Notes under the pieces: generated by a model | Told to the model about the DNA's origin: nothing | Seen by the model: only the letters and a program-made list of their open reading frames with translations | Database searches by the model: none | Translations under genes and position numbers: made by a program | In this document: positions 1 to 35,199 of the stretch, piece by piece | How positions within the stretch are numbered: the first letter of the stretch is position 1 | Layout: each line of letters begins with the position of its first letter | From: Paralichthys olivaceus | Taxonomy: Eukaryota; Chordata; Actinopteri; Pleuronectiformes; Paralichthyidae | Reading direction: 5' to 3' | Assembly (NCBI RefSeq): GCF_024713975.1 | Contig: NC_091095.1 | Coordinates: 7,021,501 to 7,085,500 of the forward strand | DNA length: 64,000 bases

Positions 1-252
1 GAAGAATAAGAGCAAAGCTCTCCGCTCCAGAAACAGAACTTTGTTTTCGAGAATGATTTGTTTTCTTCCTTTTACAACGGTTCATCTTACAAATATTTTC
101 ATTGGAAAACATTTGATCCAAACAAAACAACAGCCAAGATGAGTCAGCATGAGGACATTAGCAGCAGGACTGGAACTTCCATCCTACCTCCACCATTGAC
201 AACCTTTAAAAAGAATAAAGCATTAAACAAGTTATTTTCAGAGTTTACTCAC

Positions 253-18013
<17,761 letters not shown>

Positions 18014-18306
18014 GGTTACTACAGTAGTTGCTATAGTAACTGAATTCAGTGCAGTGGTTTCCGGGCCTCTGTCCCAACATGTCTCCTGCCCTCTCGGATT
18101 GCCCCGTCGCCTAGCAGTGGGACAGCTCAGCGCTCTGTTGGGCCATGGCTGCAGGAGGAGCTGAGAGTTCACACGGACATAGCAGCCTCTGGAGTGTGTC
18201 GATCGGTGAGTGGGGACGGAGTCCGGAGAAAAGTCCTCAAAGACGTAGAAAAAGCCTGGACAGATCTCCCAAGGAGCTCTGGTGGGTTTAGTCTCCTCTC
18301 TTTGCC
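18014..18306 (-). other. adamts10: adamts10 5' UTR portion of exon (predicted)
   Basis: On the minus strand a pyrimidine-rich tract and CAG end at 18307, so the exon holding the start codon probably begins at 18306 and carries about 290 nt of 5' UTR. The region is open in the coding frame, but no signal peptide-like start is found further upstream. This is inference without transcript evidence. Confidence 0.5.
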
Positions 18307-19194
18307 CTGCGGAAGAGAAACTGTTCAGCGAGGAGCAGTAGATCAAGAGAGACAGTGAAACACAGGCAGAGACAGAGAGAGCGAGAGCATGAGATCTCAT
18401 TGACCCATGCAGTTCCTAGTCTGACAAATACCCAGGTCACATTCAGGATCCAGTGAAGGGCCGGCCCAGTCCTGCATTATTCCCTCAGCTAATCAATCTT
18501 GTCTCTGGCGAAGGGCAAACACCCTGTCTTTCACTCTGATGACCAGAGACAACAGCAGGTCCCAACCTGGGGCCCCTGAGGCCCCGCTCTTTAAGCTGCC
18601 TGCCCACCGGAAAAAGTTCAAACACAAAAGAAGCCATTGATCTTGTAAAAAGCTGCTGCTTAATGCCCAAACAGGGCTTGAAGTGAGTATTATGTCAGAG
18701 GCTCTGGGGGTAAAATGAGCCAATTTGAGAGGAGCAGCAGGTTGCCATCACCGCTACGCTGGCTGACTGTGATGCTTGGCTGTATGGCTGAGTGACTCGC
18801 TGGCCGGCTGCCTGACTGTACAGCTCTCTAATTGGCTGGTGTCCAGGGTCACGGACGGACAGTTTGAGTGTCTATATGAAGCTTGTTTACATCTGAGACA
18901 AGTTTAGAGTCCTGTAATGATTATAGCCTGAATATTGCTGAGTAACTCAGAATTTTGGGGAGTTTGTGGCAAAACCAAGTCTTTTTTTAACTTACATATA
19001 TTATATATTAACAGTCTTGATATGGAGCCCTGAGATTTTACTTAACATCAACACTGTTTCTAAATTACAGGAAATCTCGTTTCATTTTTCTGTGCTGCAA
19101 GTTCTTTACATATCATGCAATTCATACTCAATATATATTATAATTAATCAGACTAGGTCTAGATATAATAATATAACTTTGTAACTTTTGACAA

Positions 19195-19378
19195 ACAATG
19201 GGTGAGAGAGAGTACACCCTGGTAAGGTCGCCAGCATATCGCAGGTCTGACATTCACACCTATGATCAATTAAGAGTCTCCAATTAACTCCAAACTGCAT
19301 GTCAATGTGGGAGGAAGCCAGAGTTCCAGGAGGAAACCCAGGCAGACATAGGGAGAACATGCAAACTCAGAACCTTGT
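19195..19378 (+). repeat. Dispersed teleost repeat
   Basis: Contains ACACCCTGGTAAGGTCGCCA, then CATTCACACCTATGATCAAT, GTGGGAGGAAGCCAGAGTTC and GGGAGAACATGCAAACTC, in the order known for an abundant teleost interspersed repeat. Diverged copy; no coding capacity. Confidence 0.75.
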
Positions 19379-22300
19379 TGCTGTGAAATTGGAGGACAGA
19401 TTGGTGTAATTCATTCTTTAAACACATGTTAAAGGTCTGCCCCTGGTGTTTTTGAATAACAAGAGATGATGATGGTCATTTAGAGGCAACAGACAACTAC
19501 AAATCACAGGTTAAGATCTTGAAAAGAGGAACTTTGATCATTTTCCACACTACTTATTAGACTGGCCTGGATGTAAATAAACCTGAGTTACATTTAACTG
19601 AGCTCTTTTCCTTCCTTTTCATTTTTTTTACTTAGAGACCAACATAGAACAAGTCTGCTTCATAATAACAACGGAAAATGACTTCCTCTGACCCAAAGTG
19701 CCCATTATAACAACAGAGCAGTGCCAGGATCAGGAGTCACAGTTTCATGGATGCCCTTCTCTTTGACTTGAGTTTCCTGGCTTTGAGTTTCAGTGTCAAT
19801 GAACCCCCCCCCCATCCCCTGCATCCCTTCCTCAGAGCAGTCTGGGGCGAGGGGAGCGAGAGCGGAGACGCCACACTGGCCCAGATGGCTGGCGGCAAAC
19901 CAACTGCAGCCAAAGGTAATCGGAAGCAGATGGGAAACTTTTTGGTGACGAGAGCAGGGGGGGGAACAAGTTGCCTCCTGAAAAGAAGAGGAAGAAAGAA
20001 AGAAAAAAGACGAGTGCAAAGCCCAGAGGGGAATGAAAGAGAGACCGCGAGCGTTAGCTGCTCGAGCCATTCTCTGAAACGAGTGTGGGGTAATGAAGTT
20101 GAAAAAAGCCCTAATGTGCCTCTAATTTCATTTCAAACAGCAAAGGGACGGTACAGTCAAAAGAGAAGTTTCTTAAAAAGCACTGAGGGGTCTTTGTACT
20201 GTTGCAGCTCCTACGTGGAACAACCCAAAGTCTTTCTCTCTTCCCCTCCCTCAGGCTTTCTCCCAGTCATTTCCTGCACAGGCCAAGCTCCCCCCTCCTT
20301 CATTACCTCTGCTCCCGCTCTCGATTTATTGTGGGGTTATTAAACTTGCATCTCGATATCAAGTGCTTTTCATTTCTACTAACTCCCCCGTGTTTATTTA
20401 AACAAGAGAACCAAGGGGAGGCTGGACCCCCCCCCCCCAATGCTGTCCCTCTGTGCTTTTCATGTAAAGCTGCTTAAAAAGATTTGTGGACAGTGTTTGA
20501 GAAAGATTCCCACAACAACGTGCATGCACTGCTTTCTGGGTAAATTATTGCTCCATTATAAACCGCACATTAATGCAGGTAAATTAAGAGTCGACTGTCT
20601 CTCAGAGGCGACGGTGTCGTACATCTTCCACGACTTTCCCCTCTGGGCTGTATTACTTTTTGGGGGCGAAAATAAAATACGTCTGTTTGTCAGCAGGCCA
20701 AGTGAGCACATACTCTGAATCTCTCCACAGTGTTTTGCTTGGATGAACCTCGATTATCCAGCATATAGCTGCAGAAAGAAAGAGAGCGAGAGCGGTCCGA
20801 GCTGCAGACGGGCCGCACAGTTTCCAGCGCAATCACAATCTGCAAAATAGGAAAGGAGGAGGGCAGAAAGAAAGAGGTCGTTGTTGCAACAAGGGACGGA
20901 GAAATTGCACCGCTCAGAATAATTAGGTGGGAATTTAAGGGTGGGCCAAATTTGCGATGTGATCAAGCCAGTGGAGCCAGAAGTGTTTTGACACATCTTT
21001 CTTGTTTTGCTTGTTATCTACTAAGGAGGGCTACCTGGTGTCGTGCATGAAAAAGATGCACAATTAGGTTTTTTTTCTCCTCTGAAGACTGGAGCTAACT
21101 ATGCTGTCCTTGTCTCTGACTGTTGCCAGGGAAAGTGGAGCTATCCGAAAACTAGCACACTAATCAAAGCCATATGACCGGCTCAAAGTAAAGTCTGTGT
21201 GGAGCAAACAGATGCTAAGTGTCCCTCAGCTTAGCTTCGAGTCTAGCTCTCCCCCACCCTCTCTCTCTCTCTCTCTCTCTATGCACTTTGATCAGGGAGT
21301 AGCTCATGAATCAGCTTTAGGTTCAGTTTATTATTTTATTAAAGCTTCGGCAGCCTCTCTTTCCTAATAGGACCATGAGGCCGTGGGATCAAATGGTCCA
21401 CAAGACGAATGCGACGAGTCAGACGCAGCATTTCTGTCGGCCTCAGCAGCAAACGCTTCACACAGATCTCCAGATGAAACAGGTGATAGAAATAATACAG
21501 AGAAGTGGAGGGGGGATATAACTCAGACTAAACTTTCTGTCTGGTACAAAGGTAGAGAAAGAGAGAGAGAGAGAGAGGCAGGCATTCCTTTCTCTATTTC
21601 CCCAAATAAACAGTGTGCAGATGAAAAGTGGGAACGTAAACAGGCCGGAGAACCTCGGATGTGCTCCCCTAACTCCGAAAATGTGCCTCTCAAGTCTGAA
21701 ACAATATTTAGTGAGGCAGGGAGCTGACTCGACACGAAAGTGAGTCAGCCAGCAGCACTGGGAACACAGCACAGATGGTCGTGGAAGGTTTTCTCTTTTC
21801 TGTCTCCTATCATATTCTTTTCGTGCAGTTTTTAATTTGGTTTAGAGCTTCCAGACGTCCGAAACACTAAAAATACACCACACCAGACAAAGAAAAGTAG
21901 CAAATACTCACATTTGAGAATAGAGAGTAAGAATGTTTGGCTTTTTCCATGGGAAACAGACCTGATGATTGATTACCAAAAGTTGCAATCTGACTCTCTG
22001 TCGATTAACTAGTTTCAGTTCTGAACTTTTCTACAATTGGCATTGCCATTTCTGCCATAATTATTAGGGGTCCATCCAGTTCAAACGTACAATAAGTAAC
22101 TTTGGCCACTAGGGGTCTCTCAATCAAAACAATAACAAAACACCAAGTTTGTTGATGTCATGATGCAGCATGGTATCATGGGAGTTGTCTTTACCACCAC
22201 TGCTGATGAAAATCTATCTTACGAAATATGTGCAAATCATGTTCACGCATGAGGTGTTTCGTTTTTTTTCACGTTACGCAGCAAACATATATTCGCTTAC

Positions 22301-23061
22301 AAGTGACCAACACAAACAGTGGAAGCAAAAAAAACTGCTAATGGGCTAGTAGTATATTTTTCCATCTTCGTACACCGTTTACGTAAAACTGAATAGAATT
22401 GTGGATTTCTCTGGGTTTGAACGTTGTTGGAAACATTTTCTATAGCGTAAGTCTACACAATATAAAACTGGTCTATTTCTTTTTAGACACTTTTAAGAAG
22501 AATTGTTAGAGTTTATATCTTTAAACACAGTTTCTTTGTAAATGTTGCCAAGAAATTCAGTGTTTTTTGCTTTAACTGTCGGTTCTGACAGACTCCTAAC
22601 ATGTGACATTAAGATTGTCCCAATGAGTGAGGTCTGGTGAGCTTGATAAAACTCAAGTATAATACAGTGTGTTGTAATCTTGTGGATGATGGTTTCTCCA
22701 CACAGCCAAATAAAATGATGCATTTAATTATACAAAGTTTTAGCAAAATCCAAAAATCAACAGTTATTCTACCAAAAGATCAAGAAGGCAGATTTCTGTC
22801 AAGTCAGCAGAAGACCAGCAGGGACTGCAGACATGTCACACAGCTGATTAAAACACACCTATGTATATTTGTTATCCCTATTAGAGGTAACAAATGACCA
22901 TCTAGTTCTTTAAAGTACTGTAAATACTGATACTAGTAAATATGGTTGTTACTGCAGTTTCTTCTGCATCTGAGTGAAACTGCAAGTTGCTCCCCCATCC
23001 GGTGAAGGACTCAATGCCATCCTTCACTCACATACCTGATGTCTGCTGTCGGCCACATCAT

Positions 23062-23062
<1 letters not shown>

Positions 23063-23127
<65 letters not shown>
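23063..23127. repeat. (CA)n microsatellite
   Basis: 65-bp uninterrupted CA dinucleotide tract. Confidence 0.98.
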
Positions 23128-23130
<3 letters not shown>

Positions 23131-23408
23131 CCTGTCATAGGAGAAGAGAGTATCAGGATAATGTCCAGTGGCAGTTTTATTAAAGGAGGAATCGTGCAAA
23201 TACTATGAGATGGAATACAAATCCACATACGTGTAAAACATGACCCACAATAAAAATCCACAAAAGACTAAATGAGAGGCAACAGTCAGAGTCTGTGCAG
23301 AACCACTTGGAGAGAAAAGAGTCTGTATGAGAGCAGAGAACCAGCATCATGTCTCCTCCAGACTTGTGCATGAAGAGGCTGAGAGTGTGGCCGGGCTCGG
23401 TGACCTAC

Positions 23409-23600
23409 CTTCCCGTGTCCCCGTGCACAAGTGCCCGCTGTGAGGCCCGGTCCTCTGCAGGAGCAGTGGAGGAGCAGAAAGGAGCAGAGAGGAGCTGTGA
23501 GAAGTTGAGAGGAGGCGGCTCCGGCGGGAGACTGAGGAGACTCAACTCCTTCCACAACCACAGAGCTGCAGAGAGCTGTCAATCACCTGTACTACAGCCA
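23409..23600 (-). other. Candidate non-coding first exon/promoter region of adamts10
   Basis: A GC-richer block in AT-rich surroundings. On the minus strand it ends with a good donor, GGGAAG|GTAGGT (last exon base 23409), followed by about 5 kb to the strong acceptor at 18307 upstream of the adamts10 start codon. This arrangement suggests a 5' UTR exon. There is no transcript evidence, and the 5' limit is arbitrary. Confidence 0.4.
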
Positions 23601-23795
23601 TCACACTTCCTGTCATGGCTTTCAAATTAAAAGGTGCATTGGCGAAGAGGAGTATTGTTTGTGTGTTTTCATTCAGAGCTGCTAAAGACAAATCTATTTC
23701 CACATTTCTGCACATGCTGATCTAAGATGACCGAAAAACAAACATAGCAAAGGAACTAATGTGCAATATTTTCATTTCTGTCTGCATTGTAATGA

Positions 23796-24175
23796 CTCTT
23801 CTTCTTCTTTATCTTTCGGCTGCTCCCATTTCGGGGTCGCCACAGCGGATCATCTGCCTCCATCTCACCCTATTCCCTGCCTCCTCTACTGTTACACCAA
23901 CCATCTCCATATCCTCCTTCAGTACATCCATGAACCTTCTCTGAGGTCTTCCTCTTCTCCTTCTACCTGGCAGCTCCATCTCCAACATCCTCTGTCCAAT
24001 ATATCCACTACCCCTCCTCAACACATGTCCAAACCATCTCAATCTGGCCTCTCTAGCTTTATCTCTAAACTGCTCCACCTTCGCTGTCCCTCTGATCTGC
24101 TCGTTTCTAATCTTGTCCATCCTTGTCACTCCCAACGAAAACCTCAGCATCTTCATCTCTGCCACCTCCAGCTCA
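23796..24175 (-). mobile_element. LINE (non-LTR retrotransposon) ORF2 3'-end fragment
   Basis: The minus strand encodes a fragment with RLRWFGHVLRRGSGY, GRRRRGRPQRRFMDVLKEDM and GNRVRWRQMIRCGDPE, the typical C-terminal tail of LINE reverse-transcriptase proteins, followed by the GGCTGCTCCCATTTCGGGGT end (plus strand) that is abundant in fish genomes. Only this tail is present; the reverse transcriptase and endonuclease are missing, so it is a dead 5'-truncated copy. The clade is not assigned. Confidence 0.8.
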
Positions 24176-24189
24176 GTCTCCTGTCAGCT

Positions 24190-24231
24190 TCACCACTAGT
24201 TGTCACTAAATTCTACACACTGAACCTTTAA
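24190..24231 (-). mobile_element. MITE terminal fragment (TTAA type, family A)
   Basis: CACTAAATTCTACACACTGA followed by ACCTTTAA is the inverted counterpart of the left end of the 25310-25811 element. Only this end is visible; it abuts the LINE fragment. Confidence 0.65.
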
Positions 24232-25115
24232 AGCTAAAATGACCTATGCAACAACCTTATGTTTAAATAGTTGATGCTAACACTTTGTTTCTAATTGGAA
24301 AAGGTGTCAAATTTGAACAAATGAGTTATTCCGATGACAGTTGAATCCATAAATCCATTTTAATTTCTCCTCATAGACACAAGCGATGGATCTGAAATGA
24401 ATATGCACACAGACAAGTTCTGTCCCTGCACCAGATCAATGTGGTGGCTGTAAACTCAGTTATAGAATAAAAGCCAAATAATTAAAACTTCATTGCGCTT
24501 TCCACTATTTTTTATGTGAAATAACCTTTTTTCCTAAGCTCAACAAAGTCACTGGTTATATATATGACATCCATTGCCACTAGGTGTTGCACTAGCACCA
24601 GTGTCTTGCACATGCAAATGCGCTAACATGAAAACAGGCCCAAACTGGTTAACAAAGACCAGAGAGAGGCTCAGGTGACAACACACACAGAAGGAGGATA
24701 ACTTCATTTTCTGTTGAAGATACTTATACACATTACTTCATGTTATCTGTCATAGGAATGGTTATTGGCTGCTTAATAAATGTTTAGTATGTCCTGTCTT
24801 TATAAAAACCTTTACGGTAAAGGTGCAAATTGAAATTTATGGAGTTCCATAAACTAATTAAAATTTGTCAGTAAAACTCTTTCTCCACAACCAAAGCTTG
24901 GATTGAAGTATGTCTGGAGACCCGTTGCTGGACTACACTCAAGATTCCTCAAGTTCTGACGGAGCCATTGAAAAAAACCTGTGAAAAGTGTTTGTTTTAT
25001 TTTGAAGGAGCACATTTTACTCTCTGGTTTTGTTTCATCTGAATTTATCTGACTTGATTTAGACGGTTCCTGCTGATTGGCTGCCTGATCTGAGAGGAAG
25101 CAGCTTCAGCCGGTG

Positions 25116-25263
<148 letters not shown>

Positions 25264-25483
25264 ATATTATAGTCCATAATAAGGAAGTATTACACACATC
25301 AAATAGAAATTAAAGGTACAGTGTGTAGAATTTAGTGATATCTAGTATTGTATAAGTATAAGTTGCATGTTGCAGTTGAACACCCCTCACCTCACCCTCT
25401 CCTTCCAAAATGAAAAAGAACCTGTGGTAGCTTCAGTTGTCATACAAACACAAAAGATGTTTAGTTTGTTCAGTCTATTTATA

Positions 25484-25620
25484 TTTAAATACTTTATATT
25501 TACATCGAGGGGACCCTCTCTTCGGAGGCCGCCATGTCAGTAAATGTCAGCCACGACAGTAAAAAAACATGGCGGCCTCCGTAGAGAGGGTCCCCTCGAT
25601 GTAAATATAAAGTATTTAAA
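25484..25620. repeat. Long near-perfect palindrome inside the MITE
   Basis: Arms containing ACATCGAGGGGACCCTCTC / GAGAGGGTCCCCTCGATGT and GGAGGCCGCCATGT / ACATGGCGGCCTCC with a loop of about 30 nt. A transcript on either strand would fold into a long stem. Confidence 0.9.
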
Positions 25621-25672
25621 TAGAAAGTATTTAAATATAAAGTATTTAAATATAAAGTATTTAAATATAAAG
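25607..25672. repeat. 15-bp tandem repeat
   Basis: Four consecutive ATAAAGTATTTAAAT units (the second begins AGAAAG), then a partial ATAAAGG. It extends the right arm of the palindrome within the MITE. Confidence 0.9.
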
Positions 25673-25939
25673 GTCCTTTTCTGGGGTAAAGAAAACTACA
25701 ATTCATACAATTTAGATGAAATGAACTAGTGAAAACATCGTGAGAATTATTCTACATCAAATTTCTGAGAATAGTTCCTTTTCACCTTAATCTTACACAC
25801 TGGACCTTTAAGACAAAAAAAGTATTTTACCATAGTAAGGAAATTTCTATTCACACATAAATATATACATATTTTTACAGGTGTATATATATATATATCT
25901 ACACACACTTTGGATTATCAATTATTCTTATATGAATGC

Positions 25940-25941
<2 letters not shown>

Positions 25942-25985
<44 letters not shown>

Positions 25986-26002
25986 TGTGTGTGTCTGTGT
26001 GT

Positions 26003-26033
<31 letters not shown>

Positions 26034-26041
26034 GGGGGGGG
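25942..26041. repeat. (TG)n followed by a 25-G run
   Basis: 25942-26016 is TG dinucleotide with two CTG interruptions; 26017-26041 is 25 consecutive G. The G-run length may be an assembly estimate. Confidence 0.95.
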
Positions 26042-29000
26042 TTCATTCAAACTTACCCACAATTGCTGACAGCACGTTACACCACCATCAGATCAGCAGA
26101 TATAACTTTGTCTGTAAAGCAGCAGCATCGCAGTGAAAGGTGAGTAGATCGTCTTCTTGTATCTGCTTTAACACATTTAACACAAAAACGTATCACGTGG
26201 TGACAATACAAGTAGGTTCTTTTATTTAAATAATAGAATAATTCAACTAAAACAGAACAGTACTGTTCAAAATCTTCATTTCTCTCTTAAATACTATATT
26301 TCAATACATATTTTATTAGTTTAAAGTAGTAGTTACCAGTCATCGTTCAGTGCATTCTAACATTTCTTGTAGTTTATTAACATCCACAACCGCAAGAGGA
26401 GCTTAACTCAACTAAACTCAACCACAGCTTTAAAAAGGCCTAATTTATTTAAAATTTATCTGAACTGAGTATATGTATATTTCTCTTTCAAAAAAAGTTT
26501 TCTTTAATTTCCACAGCTGTGTCCAAGCTGAAAGTGCGTGTGCTCCACAGTCAGACGGAACCATTGTTGCTCTGGTTTACAAAATTAGAGATTACTCGTA
26601 CAATATAAAAATAGCTGCCTTCATTTAGCCTCGGAATAGAAAACCAAAAATGGGTAGTTTTTTAACACACCCAGCAGCTCTGTGTATATAAGTGTATATG
26701 TGTGTGTTTCTTTTATCGCTTGAGACTTTTCTTGAAATGACTGGATTTATTTTGGTGCTGGGCTGAATCATGTCTGCGAAGTGTTCCAGCCACAGTCGGA
26801 CAACACTGGTCTCTACAACACCAAGAGGATTTTTATGGGCCAAAATGTGCTTGTTAATTTTCAGCAGATGTTTCTTTTGTTTTATGAACGGAGATAAAAC
26901 AACACGAGGCTGCGCTGCTTGTGTTATTTTAGGTCCATAAGACAGAGATTCAAAATGGAAACAAAAATGGCTTCTAACTTAAATCACTGATTGTGTGTTA
27001 ACCTCAACAGTTAGTTTTTAAAGATACACTAGGAAAGTGTTTGTCGGAATGTCACTTGTTTCCAATGATGCCGTTTGCCCCTGATCTTATCTACAACCCT
27101 CCCACGCCTTCATTTGTTTTTTAAAACAAGTATAAAGGAAAGAAATCCCTTCATGTATGATGTTTAAAAGAATCTGCATCTGTTGGTGGACGCCAACACA
27201 CACTCCAATGTTTTTGTGCTGTGTGTACAGAATGTACTGCACATAGAGTACAAAGAGTGACAATTATCATTGCATCTGAACAAATAATCTGCAGAAAACA
27301 GCTTGCATTAGTCAGATGATTAGATCACTGACGTCATTGGTGGAATTCACACTTGTTGATGATTCAGGAGAGTAAAATGTCTACGTGATGAGGTGCAGCG
27401 TCTGAAAGACTTCAGGGCCTAAGAGATAATCTGAGATATTTCCACAAATAATAAATTTAAAGATTACATTGATCATAAAAAGATTCCCGTCATTTGATAT
27501 CAAATTATTTATCTATGCAAACAGCATCATCTCTTTCACAACGTATACCAGAGGATAAGGCAGAATATGACTGAATGAATATGAATATTTGTGCTAATAT
27601 GTGTGTTCCATGTGACTCGCATCATCTACAGAAAACACCTTCTGAAATCAATCATGGAGATTTTATTAGCACCGTTTTTTACATGTACTTTAAGCCTAGA
27701 AGCCCAAAATAATGCCAGAGAAGAATTCAGCTTCTCTGAGGAGAAGAAACACTCTGGTGTGTAGATTTTGGCCTGTCTTTTCCCACTGATCACTTGGTCT
27801 CCAGCCGCTCACTTGGTCTCCAGCCGCTCACGCTGCAGCATCTCATTTACAAAACTATATGTTTGTGCAGATTAGAGGGATTCCTCCATTTTCAAAAATG
27901 GTCCGTATGTGAAGTTGTTATGAAAGATACCACGCAGCATTGTGGGTTCAAAGTTGTCTCGTGTGTCACCTCATCATCTCGCTCCACTCCGGGCGTCTGT
28001 GGCTCATGATATACGGTAAAGAAAAAAAGCCATAAAAGTCATATTTGGAGAAGAACATGATCTGTGCTGAGACTTGGCTTCTGCACGTTGTTGGATAGTG
28101 GAGAATGTTTTGGTTAGTTTAGTTGTGTCATAAATAACACCAGGGTGAATAGTATTCTTGTCATGGTGTGTGGGGAGGGTCGGTTGATTTGTAATTAAAT
28201 TCACTTTTCTCTCGCAGTTTAAGTGTTATCACAGACCTTGGTGATGAATTCAGAGTCGACAGGAAAAGTTAATCATCGTGGGAGCGTTGTTGCTTAGTGT
28301 GGTGGGAATTTAAAAAAAGACAAAAAGGAAAAATAATAGAATTTGGACGTTTAACTTCAATAAGACAAAACTTAAATGGACTGAAGCAAAATGCACTTAA
28401 AGTAATGTGAGACATTTTATAAGATCTGAATAAAGGGGCATATCCAGGAATTTTTTGCATCTCGTTTTAACATTGTGAGACCATTTAATTTTGTTGGTTT
28501 CTTTGGTTTCTTTGATATTTACACAGGGGAATAATTCACAGATCGTAATCAGACATATTGAGGTGACTGATATCTATAAGTGGTTTAAATTTGATGCGGC
28601 CTGGTCCTCAAATAACCAGAGTCAGTGGTTCAATGCCCAGCTCCTCCAGTCTGTGTCTTTGAGCAGGAATGGGTGATGGCGCCTAGTACTGTTGAAAGTT
28701 TTAAATGGTCAATACATTTACCATTTTAGTTACTGGTGCATTAATGTGTAAATAGCATTTCACTATTGTAGCTTACAAAATATCTTATGCACTGTTCTAT
28801 AGTTGAATCTACATATTCTACAACATCATCATATGTTTTGTATGTAAAATAATATTGAATTCTTATTAGCTAATAAATGTGTTGAAATAAAAACATTTCT
28901 CTAATGGTCACGTAGCAGCAGAATAAAATGCTTCCTTTACTACCTCAGATTATACATTTGATGTTGTATGGTAAACCAACATGAGCCATAATTTGACAAC

Positions 29001-29700
29001 ATGCATGAGCAGAGTGTGTCTGGGGTCTGGGGTCTTTGTTGTGGTGCGACAGGGGTCAAGTCACAGCGGCGTCTCATATCTTGTGGCATCAATGCGTCTC
29101 AGCTTTGTTGTCCACTGCGGATGTGGGCAGCATCACAGGTGTGTGGCCAGGAAACTGAGGTTTTCATTCAAAATATGCAGGTTTGATGTTTCATCCATTT
29201 TTGTGCATATTCCACTCACATAGAAATTGGAAATTGATGGAGGACGATGACACAGTGAGGATTGGCTCAACAAATATGTCTACGTGTGCTACCCACATTA
29301 TCTCTTCTCTGTGGGTTGACGTGTGTTAACGGTTCATGAACGCTGTCATTTTCAGTTTTTGAACTACAACAGACATTTTCCTTATAACTTTTCCACTCTG
29401 AAGTCAAAACCTGCTTCACTTTATCTGTACATCTTCACTTCAGCTCAACTTAAGTTATTCTATCAACACAGTGTGTGAACTCTCAGAGAAGCTGTCCTGC
29501 AGCAAAAGATCAATGTACAAACTCGTGTTTCTGACGCAGAGGGAACATTCTCGAACCAAAAAGCACCTGTTCAACGTAAAAGAGCGAGATGCTGGAGAAA
29601 GGAGGCTGTGAGGGCGGACTGTGACTTCCTGTTGTGGCTTCTGTCACCAGCGTCTACATTTGCAAACTTCATGTAGTCTCAGAGTGTGGGTGCTTCTCAC
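26042..29700. other. Intergenic DNA between adamts10 and zap70
   Basis: No coding sequence supported. It holds a 21-bp tandem duplication at 27789-27829 (CACTTGGTCTCCAGCCGCT unit), a diverged dispersed-repeat copy at 28455-28625 (AACATTGTGAGACC, GAATAATTCACAGATCGT), and otherwise unremarkable AT-rich sequence. Upstream regulatory DNA for zap70 would be expected in its right part, but none can be named by eye. Confidence 0.5.
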
Positions 29701-29739
29701 TAAATATCTCATCCCAGCGCATGAAACCTCACAGCTCGT

Positions 29740-29798
29740 CAGTGTAGAGGACAAAACATCATCCTGTAGTTTGTCCTGGTAAAAACGTAGAAGAGGAG
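29740..29798 (+). other. Candidate non-coding first exon of zap70 (3' end)
   Basis: Sequence ending AGAAGAGGAG|GTGAGG gives a good donor 340 bp before a plausible acceptor (GGTTCTCTAG ending at 30139, or TTCATCCAG ending at 30163) in the zap70 5' UTR. This is inference from splice-site appearance only. Confidence 0.3.
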
Positions 29799-29899
29799 GT
29801 GAGGATCTCAAGATACTTTTTGTAGCATCTAATTTGGGATTTTAACAAGAAACGTATGTTTTCACCCCTGTGCATTTGTAGGTTGGATTGAATGTTTGC

Positions 29900-29985
29900 G
29901 AATAATTCAGGATTTAGTGAATTTAAAGAGGGGCCTTGGTGGAGGTGTGTGCTCTCTGAGTGACATTCTAGTTTTCTTATTGTTG
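29900..29985 (+). repeat. Dispersed repeat fragment (family seen also at 8160-8750)
   Basis: AGAGGGGCCTTGGTGGAGGT and GTGCTCTCTGAGTGACATTC match the GGGCCTTGTCGGAGGTAAG / CTGAGTGGCATTGTAGTTC part of the copy near 8430-8480. Confidence 0.6.
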
Positions 29986-30196
29986 CGTAATAGCAGTTTG
30001 CTAAAAGGCAAAAAGGTCACAGACTGGATTCAAACCTGTGTACTGGTCACACACTGCTCTTCCGTATCAGCTTATTCCTTTAACATTCACATTTGTTTAT
30101 ATGCTGATTTTTTCCATCTTTTTCTCTCTGGTTCTCTAGTTTCTCTCCACCATCTTCATCCAGGACATTGAGTTTAAGTCCAGCTGAAGTCTAACC

Positions 30197-35026
<4,830 letters not shown>

Positions 35027-35175
35027 ACAAGAAACAAGCCACATTCTGTTCCAGCGCTGCACAAAGCCTCCTTTCAGCTGGCCATTAAACAACCAAAACA
35101 AAGAGCTTTTTATGAACGGGCCACACTGACCAGCTTCAACTACTGTACCCATACAGCTAAACAGGCCCTAGTGAC

Positions 35176-35181
35176 AATAAA
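35176..35181 (+). terminator. zap70 polyadenylation signal
   Basis: AATAAA 150 nt after the stop codon, giving a short 3' UTR. No competing AATAAA closer to the stop. Confidence 0.75.
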
Positions 35182-35199
35182 TGTGCATTTGTATATTAA

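Larger units (their letters stand above)
18401..23408. other. Probable adamts10 first intron and repeat-bearing DNA
   Basis: No convincing coding sequence. It holds a dispersed repeat at 19195-19378, (CT)n at 21260-21280, (GA)n at 21553-21577, C-runs near 19804 and 20428, and a fragment near 22085-22135 with the ACTTTGGCCACTAGGGG motif common in fish interspersed repeats. The longest open frame (19747-20343) shows no recognisable domain. Confidence 0.55.
25310..25811. mobile_element. MITE with TTAA ends and internal hairpin (family A)
   Basis: Left end TTAAAGGTACAGTGTGTAGA and right end TCTTACACACTGGACCTTTA form terminal inverted repeats, each bordered by TTAA, as for TTAA-targeting DNA transposons (piggyBac and Kolobok types). 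No transposase is encoded, so it is non-autonomous. Inside is a palindrome with arms of about 54 nt (25484-25537 and 25567-25620) and a four-copy 15-bp tandem array. Confidence 0.82.

Noticed and set aside
18014..18400. In-frame N-terminal extension of adamts10 to an ATG at 18398-18400
   Set aside because: It crosses a strong acceptor at 18307 and would bury the signal peptide about 130 residues inside the protein.
19747..20343. 198-codon open frame, one of the longest in the window
   Set aside because: No domain, low-complexity Ser/Lys/Arg composition, no splice or start context supporting it; fits chance.
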